A stretch of 64,000 nt of DNA from Isoperla grammatica (Eukaryota > Arthropoda > Insecta > Plecoptera > Perlodidae): NCBI GenBank assembly GCA_945910005.1, contig OX246741.1, positions 51,362,625 through 51,426,624 of the forward strand, given 5' to 3'. This document shows positions 58,041 to 64,000 of the stretch, piece after piece. The stretch's first letter is position 1. Each line of letters starts with the position of its first letter. Position numbers and translations under genes: made by a program. The notes below the pieces were generated by a model. It had not been told where the DNA came from. It did no database searches and worked only from the letters and a program-made list of their open reading frames with translations.

Positions 58041-59416
58041 TTTGAAATCATTTGAGCACATTCAAACTTTGATAAATTAGAAATAATTAAAGAAGCATTT
58101 GGCCATGCCTCGCTTGTTTGCTCGTCAACATGAGAACACGAGACTTGAGTGCGGTAAAAGGTTTTTTGTCAAACTCAGCGGTCAACAGAAACCCGGCGGC
58201 AAAACAGATATGATTAACGATGCACATTTGCTGGGTTCTTCCTTGAGTTTGGCGTGACAAAACAACGAAACTGTCAACAAAGCCAGATAATGGATATAGA
58301 TTAGAGTATTGAGTAGTTTCCGTTTCTTAAAAGTACTTTTTTATTAACATGACAAACAAATAAATAAAATAAATTAACATTTAAAGTCTAACCACTCAGT
58401 AACAAAACTGATTTTCAGTGGGGGACTTTAATTTAAAGCGACTAAACCAACCCTGTAGGCTTCGAATCACATCGACGAGTGAGCGATAACCAATCAAAGA
58501 TCACTCCAAACATACATTATATTAGGTTTATTGTTTTCTTTTTTGTGTGTGTTATTTTTAGTTTCATCTCGAAAACGTATACACATTTCATCAAAATGTA
58601 TTGCCAGTAGTAGATTGGTACATAAATACTATGCACTGCATTTGTTAAAAATTCAAATTTAAAGCCAGAATAGTAAAACCGGTTGTGATATGCGGCTTTT
58701 AGAATTTATATTAATACTTCCGTCACTAAAAGTTTTTATAAAAATGTGGAACCTGATAAAAAAAAGTGTCATGTTTATTTTTCTTCCAATTTGTTTACAA
58801 CAAGCGGATATGTAAATTATATCGGATATGTAAAATATGTTGTATAACATTTCATCCAATATGTGAAAGCTTATAGTCCCTGTACATCAATATAATTATG
58901 TAAACTATGTGAAGTGTCCGCAACATGGTGAACCGTCCAATATATGTATAAGAAATAATGTTAAATGAAATTTAAATTTAAATGTTACTAACATTATTTA
59001 ATAATATATTGTTAATTGGTCCTAAATTAAGCAGATATCAATTCAGGAAATTGGATAGGAAGGAGGGATGTACCGAAAACATATTATGTTTATTGGTTAT
59101 TTGGATAACCAAGTATTTAACATCCATCAAAATATATTTGCCTACAAAGTAATCCAGTATCTTACATAGCTTTACTAGGCTTGAACCATACGCCAAATAG
59201 TGTGACTGTGTGAGTCACTGTAATATTTCATACAGGCCTATATAAATTTTATTCGAAACTTGCAACATTTCTAATTATGTAAATACAGTAATTTTTTCCT
59301 CTGTTTTATGTAAAATTACTAAAATTTACAATAAAATCAATAAAATATACTATTGAAGATATTTCTACCGTGTAGGATAACGGGAAACTAGTTGCAGCCT
59401 TCATATGTCACAATCA

Positions 59417-59816
59417 GGGTGTGTTCCGACTTGATTTCCGCCTGCTAACCACTAACCACTAACCACTACCTGCTACACACTAAATGCTATCAGCTTTGGG
59501 CACGCCACCTAGAATGCTAATACAAAGTTTATTGTTATTAATCATCTAATGTAAATAAATACGATAATAATACTTCCACTTACTGGTTGGGTATTTTCCT
59601 AACCTAAAAGTATCAGCTGTGATGGCTGGTAACAACCATCTTGGTTTAGTGGGTTAGTCGGTGTCGTAGTGTACACTTTAGGCCACTACCCACTAACCAC
59701 TAACCACTAGCCAAATAAGGAGCATTGGTCGTCTGCTTGTGACGTCACTTCCTTTCGATTAGTATAACTAAGCCCACTACGAAAAACGTCAAGTTGGAAC
59801 ACACCCGCAGTGTCGG
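59417..59816. mobile_element. MITE-like element, 400 bp (copy B)
   Basis: Counterpart of 8210-8602, with better-kept ends GGGTGTGTTCCGACTTGA and, read backwards, GGGTGTGTTCCAACTTGA. It again contains ACTAACC repeats and a TGACGTCA palindrome (59740-59747). Confidence 0.85.
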
Positions 59817-59839
59817 ATCATGGACTTATAATAGTCCAT

Positions 59840-60019
59840 GGTCGGATATTGATGCGGTGATGGAAATGGTGGAGGCGCCGTGTATGGTAAAGTAAAGGGA
59901 TACATGTTGCAGGCTCTACGTCACAATCAATGTCGGATATTGATGCAGTGATGGAAATGGTGGAGGCGCCGGGTAAAAAGATATTTCGCGAGGCTTTTCG
60001 ATTATCCACAACACGAGGC
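59840..60019 (+). other. Duplicated SDIDAVMEMVEAP module (copy B)
   Basis: GTCGGATATTGATGC and the following 26 bp occur twice, separated by about 55 bp. The first reads SPWSDIDAVMEMVEAP and then stops soon; the second reads SDIDAVMEMVEAPGKKIFRE then AFRLSTTRG and a stop. Copy A has one module plus the 515-bp insertion immediately upstream. The reading looks protein-like but is unrecognised. Confidence 0.3.
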
Positions 60020-60545
60020 TAAAAAGAAACAATATGGTTTTATGGATATTAAAACTGTGTTTATGTATATCAATAAATATAAAATACGGGTTTTAAAGAT
60101 AAATCCGGCTTTATGGGTGGTGTAAACGTTGAACGACCCCAGCATAGCAACAGGGCAAGTAATTCTTAGTTATGTGCGCCAGTGGAAATCAGTTAACCAT
60201 AGATATAAATATAGTTACCAATAGGGAGTATTCACGTGACGTCACAATTCGGCCATTATGAAGATTATGGTGTGTGGACATTTGAGCTGTCATAGGAGAC
60301 GAACATGCTTAACCACAAAATATGAGAATTGTAGCACCTTTATGTTAAGTTTTCGAAAATGACTATAATAATACCATTGTAAACTTTTATATAATAGTAA
60401 CAGTAATCGAAACAAAAGAGTTTTTTTATGTTACTTTCAACAAAGATAAAGAACAGTTGAGTTTGCACCAAATGCCATCAGAAAAATGTAACAATGAACA
60501 TATATCACAGCTTTCAGTATGGCCGCAATGCGCATTACTTGAATA

Positions 60546-60810
60546 CCAAGGTCCGTCATTCCCCTGGCGGAGGTTTGGTAAGTTTATTATACTTATACAA
60601 TTCAAAATTTACTTTAAAATGTGTAATTCAATTATTTCAGTTGGATGTTATGCGGTTTTGAACCAGAATTGATTTTTACAGGTCAATTCATTTGTTTTTA
60701 TGAATGATTCTCCCATTTGAATAACATGTTATATTTATCATTTCGGAAATGGATGGGACGACCTGACTTGAGGGTTCGACGAGCCCCCGCCAGGGGATTT
60801 ACGGACCTTG
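60546..60810. mobile_element. hAT-like MITE, 265 bp (copy B)
   Basis: Counterpart of 9769-10033, same length and same 8-bp flank CTTGAATA (60538-60545, 60811-60818), so the insertion predates the split of the two copies. Confidence 0.88.
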
Positions 60811-60874
60811 CTTGAATATACCCTACTTGTCATGATAAATATCTAATGAATGACGATACCTTTGTTTGATCCAG

Positions 60875-60956
60875 ATCTTCGGGTCACCCAGTACCCCAGT
60901 TCTCGAGAACCCAGAATACCAGACAAGATGGTACTTCAAGTACTTCCTTGGCAAGC
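60875..60956 (+). CDS. GARNL3: GARNL3-like Rap-GAP protein, exon 3 (copy B)
   Basis: Same 82-bp exon as 10098-10179, with the same borders and an identical protein; the only change is GTC to GTT (Val). Confidence 0.88.
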
Positions 60957-62098
60957 GTGAGTACCTTTCATCGAGTGATTAAAGCGATAGAGACTCTTGA
61001 AGACTTGAATACAAAGAGGTTTAGCATTGTTCATTACAGGAAGACATGAAGTGACTTTTGACGCTTTTCGCTTTGAGGATTTATGTAAATAAGGGATGTT
61101 TTATAATCTAGAACCAGACATTGAGGTGTTGCGTTCATGTTTGATAAAGTCAGAAAGTTTAAGCTATTATTGAATATGTCTGAACATATGTTTCATTTAA
61201 AAAATATTATTTTTAGTCTTTAAGAATATAGTAATATCTATTTTCGTTATTCAATTTTTCTGTATAAACTAAGATGGAACAAATTCTATAAAATAACAAA
61301 CCCTTTGTGATAAAGAATCTTGGCCCTATTCTGGATCATACAGATTGTAGAGTTAAACAAATATCTGCCTAGGTGTTCTTCTAATTCAGAAGGAATAATT
61401 CTAACTTAGCTGTATGGTTATTTCTCTCAACATTTTGCTTGTGAAAAGAAATTTATTTTTATTATTTCAAGAATACAGGAAAATATTAGATAAGAATAAG
61501 AATAAAAATGTCTTCATTTAACTTTCATTATTACTTAGTACAAAATAAATAATTAATCTCAGTTATTAACATTATTGATAACATATTTTTTTCATTTAGT
61601 CTTACTGCTGGAACATAAATCATCGTACTCTAGTCAGACACCTTATATATTTTGAAGTTATGAAACATTCTTCGTTATTGCAAACAAAATTCAGATTGAA
61701 ACGTTTCTGAGTAGCACATTATATACAATGAAAAGGTGACGATATTTCTCTTATATGATGACTGATACGGATGTACGAAAAAATGTTACATTGTTCGTTT
61801 TAAATTCAATTTGATACAATAAAATAAATTCGAGAAATTCTAAATTATTGATTATTAATTGTATATTGTGTATACTATATACATAATATATTGAATTATT
61901 TTTATTTCAAAAAAAATATGTTATTTATTAGGTGCAAATCATCGACTCTTGAACTTTTTCTCTAGTTTAAATTACTCAATATAAATATAAAATTATTGTG
62001 GACTCACTTTTTTTCAATCACTTTTGTATGTGTACAATTCGACCATGGTAGATATGTTTTCAATGTTTGTATTTAAAACCGTACACCACATGTTTCAG
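60957..62098 (+). other. GARNL3: Intron 3 (copy B)
   Basis: A 1142-bp AT-rich intron from GTGAGT to TTTCAG. It aligns to copy A except for an extra AT-rich segment near 61480-61600. No gene or clear element is seen. Confidence 0.8.
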
Positions 62099-62217
62099 TG
62101 CACCAGAACTACGTGGGTCTGGACGGGGACAAGGTTCCCTTCTTCCTGTCTGTGGTTCTGACCGACGCCAACAACCAGTGTGTCCCACAGTACCGCGCCA
62201 TCCTATGGCGGAAGACG
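62099..62217 (+). CDS. GARNL3: GARNL3-like Rap-GAP protein, exon 4 (copy B)
   Basis: Same 119-bp exon as 11205-11323 with TTTCAG and GTGAGT borders and an identical protein. Differences from copy A are AAT/AAC, GGC/GGT and CGG/CGC, all synonymous. It is followed by six further partial copies rather than about 180. The three copy B exons total 288 nt, 96 open codons. Confidence 0.88.
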
Positions 62218-63043
62218 GTGAGTACTATGACTAGCTACTGTACACACTACTATGCGCTACGGGGACAAGGTTCCCTTCTTCCTGTCTGTGGTTCTGACCG
62301 ACGCCAACAACCAGTGTGTCCCACAGTACCGGGCCATCCTATGGCGGAAGACGGTGAGTACTATGACTAGCTACTGTACACACTACTATGCGCTACGGGG
62401 ACAAGGTTCCCTTCTTCCTGTCTGTGGTTCTGACCGACGCCAACAACCAGTGTGTCCCACAGTACCGCGCCATCCTATGGCGGAAGACGGTGAGTGCTAT
62501 GACTAGCTACTGTACACACTACTATGCGCTACGGGGACAAGGTTCCCTTCTTCCTGTCTGTGGTTCTGACCGACGCCAACAACCAGTGTGTCCCACAGTA
62601 CCGGGCCATCCTATGGCGGAAGACGGTGAGTACTATGACTAGCTACTGTACACACTTCTATGTGCTACGGGGACAAGGTTCCCTTCTTCCTGTCTGTGGT
62701 TCTGACCGACGCCAACAACCAGTGTGTCCCACAGTACCGGGCCATCCTATGGCGGAAGACGGTGAGTACTATGACTAGCTACTGTACACACTACTATGCG
62801 CTACGGGGACAAGGTTCCCTTCTTCCTGTCTGTGGTTCTAACCGACGCCAACAACCAGTGTGTCCCACAGTACCGCGCCATCCTATGGCGGAAGACGGTG
62901 AGTACTATGACTAGCTACTGTACACACTACTATGCGCTACGGGGACAAGGTTCCCTTCTTCCTGTCTGTGGTTCTGACCGACGCCAACAACCAGTGTGTC
63001 CCACAGTACCGCGCCATCCTATGGCGGAAGACGGTGAGTACTA
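62123..63043 (+). repeat. Short tandem array of exon 4 3' part plus donor (copy B), 7 units
   Basis: Seven units at a strict 136-bp period, the first being the exon itself. None has the extra 25-bp linker. Units still vary (CGG/CGC; TATGTGCT for TATGCGCT in one unit; CTAACC in another). The last unit runs into the same TA-target MITE as in copy A. Confidence 0.97.
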
Positions 63044-63413
63044 TGAGAGACCGTATGACAGCAGCGCTGTGAGCGTTCCTGCCCTCACGAATGTCAGTAT
63101 GCCCCTCAATTGACGCATACCTTTGCAGGTGGCTGTGGGACGGCTTTACCTTACCCGTGCGCGAACAATGTGGTAGACTGTGTTATTCCATCAACCATTG
63201 TACCAGGTTTCACTTGTTTTTTGGATTCTTTAGTTGATTGTTATTTTAATTACATAATACTTATGAATAAGTAAGCGTTACTATAATCAAAATACTATTA
63301 AAAATGTATAAGGCATATAAGATTTGGAGCAGTTAACTGAAGTTGAGCTAGATATAATAAGTAAACTGAACGTCATCGCTCACAGCGCACTCTACATGTC
63401 ATACGGTCTCCCA
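63044..63413. mobile_element. 370-bp TA-target MITE ending the array (copy B)
   Basis: Same length, ends and TA flanks (63042-63043, 63414-63415) as 37303-37672, at the same point of the terminal unit, so it inserted before the two copies diverged. Confidence 0.88.
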
Positions 63414-64000
63414 TACAACTAACTACTGTACCGGTAGCTTCGCTACGGATGCCACTGCCATTCAAATTTTCAATACTACAATTTGTTTATTTAATGTGTC
63501 TGATGACAAACGCAATTCTTTTGCATAAATCTGTGTCTGAACTCAGAAATAAAATTACATTTTATCACAAAAAATATGAGGACATATTATGGGAAATGCT
63601 ATTTTGTCTTTTACGCTAGCCATGCATGCTGACGTTCAGGTTAATCTGTCATGAAACCTTGAGTTTATTATGTAATAATGGCTTTAGTTTAATGCAAGTA
63701 GTGTATTGTGTACGGAAAAGTTAATTTTTGAATTCGAGTTACAAAAATCAGAAACAAATTATTATGAATGAATCATATAAAAAAGTTTTAATTCCAGGCC
63801 CATTTGATTTGTAAACCAGCCTTCTAAAATTGAAGTGAGTACTAATATTTAATAAAGTATCTCAGGAAGTTATTAAATCAACGACTTACTGGTCAGTATC
63901 CGGTGTTTCTAGTACTTCGTTTGACCTGCTACTATTACTAACCACCAGCAAAATTCTACATTCAAATATTTCACCGATTATGCAGTACTTGTAATTGTAT
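63414..64000. other. GARNL3: Intron 4 continuation (copy B) to window end
   Basis: Aligns with 37673-38260. It begins with the residual ancestral intron (CAACTAACTACTGTAC to CGCTACGGATG) and is then AT-rich without recognisable content. Divergence from copy A is visibly higher after about 63780. Confidence 0.7.

Larger units (their letters stand above)
54125..60874 (+). other. GARNL3: Intron 2 (copy B)
   Basis: A 6.75-kb intron that parallels copy A but differs in inserted elements: two SINE-type sequences and an ATT run are here, while two copy A insertions are missing. Stretches without recognisable content are 54832-55950, 56592-57084, 58041-59416 and 60001-60545. Confidence 0.8.
51767..64000. 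repeat. Copy B of the large direct segmental repeat
   Basis: This block repeats the first 38 kb of the window with the exon-derived array contracted from about 26 kb to 0.9 kb and the GCACA array from 1.4 kb to 0.43 kb. It carries GARNL3-like exons 2, 3 and 4 and runs off the window end. It lacks two insertions seen in copy A (about 6437-6698 and 8631-9145) and has its own SINE and ATT-repeat insertion (about 57085-57840). Confidence 0.95.

Overview
This window is animal nuclear DNA. It is AT-rich, intron-dominated and crowded with short inverted-repeat (MITE-like) elements, tRNA-derived SINEs and simple repeats. It resembles a highly heterozygous invertebrate genome; the lineage cannot be fixed from sequence alone. 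The only gene I recognise is a GARNL3-like gene (Rap/Ran GTPase-activating domain-like 3) on the + strand. Its exons carry the N-terminal half of the Rap-GAP region, with canonical GT/AG borders and compatible phases.

Layout: copy A (1 to about 38260) carries three GARNL3 exons (3262-3348, 10098-10179, 11205-11323). Exons at 38589-38653, 43896-43962, 44131-44233, 46352-46450 and 49263-49366 follow. Together the eight exons give 726 nt, 242 open codons. The reading stops just before the exon expected to carry the catalytic asparagine-thumb motif of Rap-GAPs, which is not in the window. A run of exactly 200 N (50058-50257) follows. From 51767 to the end, copy B repeats the start of the window in the same orientation, with the first three exons again (54038-54124, 60875-60956, 62099-62217). 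I count nine coding differences over 288 bp between the copies, all synonymous. The repeat and the gap fit two haplotypes joined end to end, although a real tandem duplication is not excluded.

The most striking structure is a tandem array directly after the third exon. The 3' 95 bp of that exon, its 5' splice site and about 41 bp of intron are repeated with a 136-bp period. Copy A has roughly 26 kb (11229-37302, about 180 units); copy B has only 7 units (62123-63043). Every unit keeps a GTGAGT-type donor. Inside the exon part lie a pyrimidine tract, a CTNAC branch-point-like motif and two AGs in the native phase, so each unit also looks like a mini-intron plus an in-frame 27- or 39-nt microexon. 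Intron sequence beyond the array, hidden behind a 370-bp MITE, still shows the ancestral intron from which the linker came. The array also shows higher-order duplication blocks.

Other regions: a (GCACA/GCACG)n pentanucleotide array that is 1.4 kb in copy A and 0.43 kb in copy B; a 15-bp minisatellite at 40746-41166; about ten MITE families with clear terminal inverted repeats; two SINE types in intron 2; and a few short ORFs of unknown meaning. Most long open frames in the window are products of tandem repeats and are not genes.
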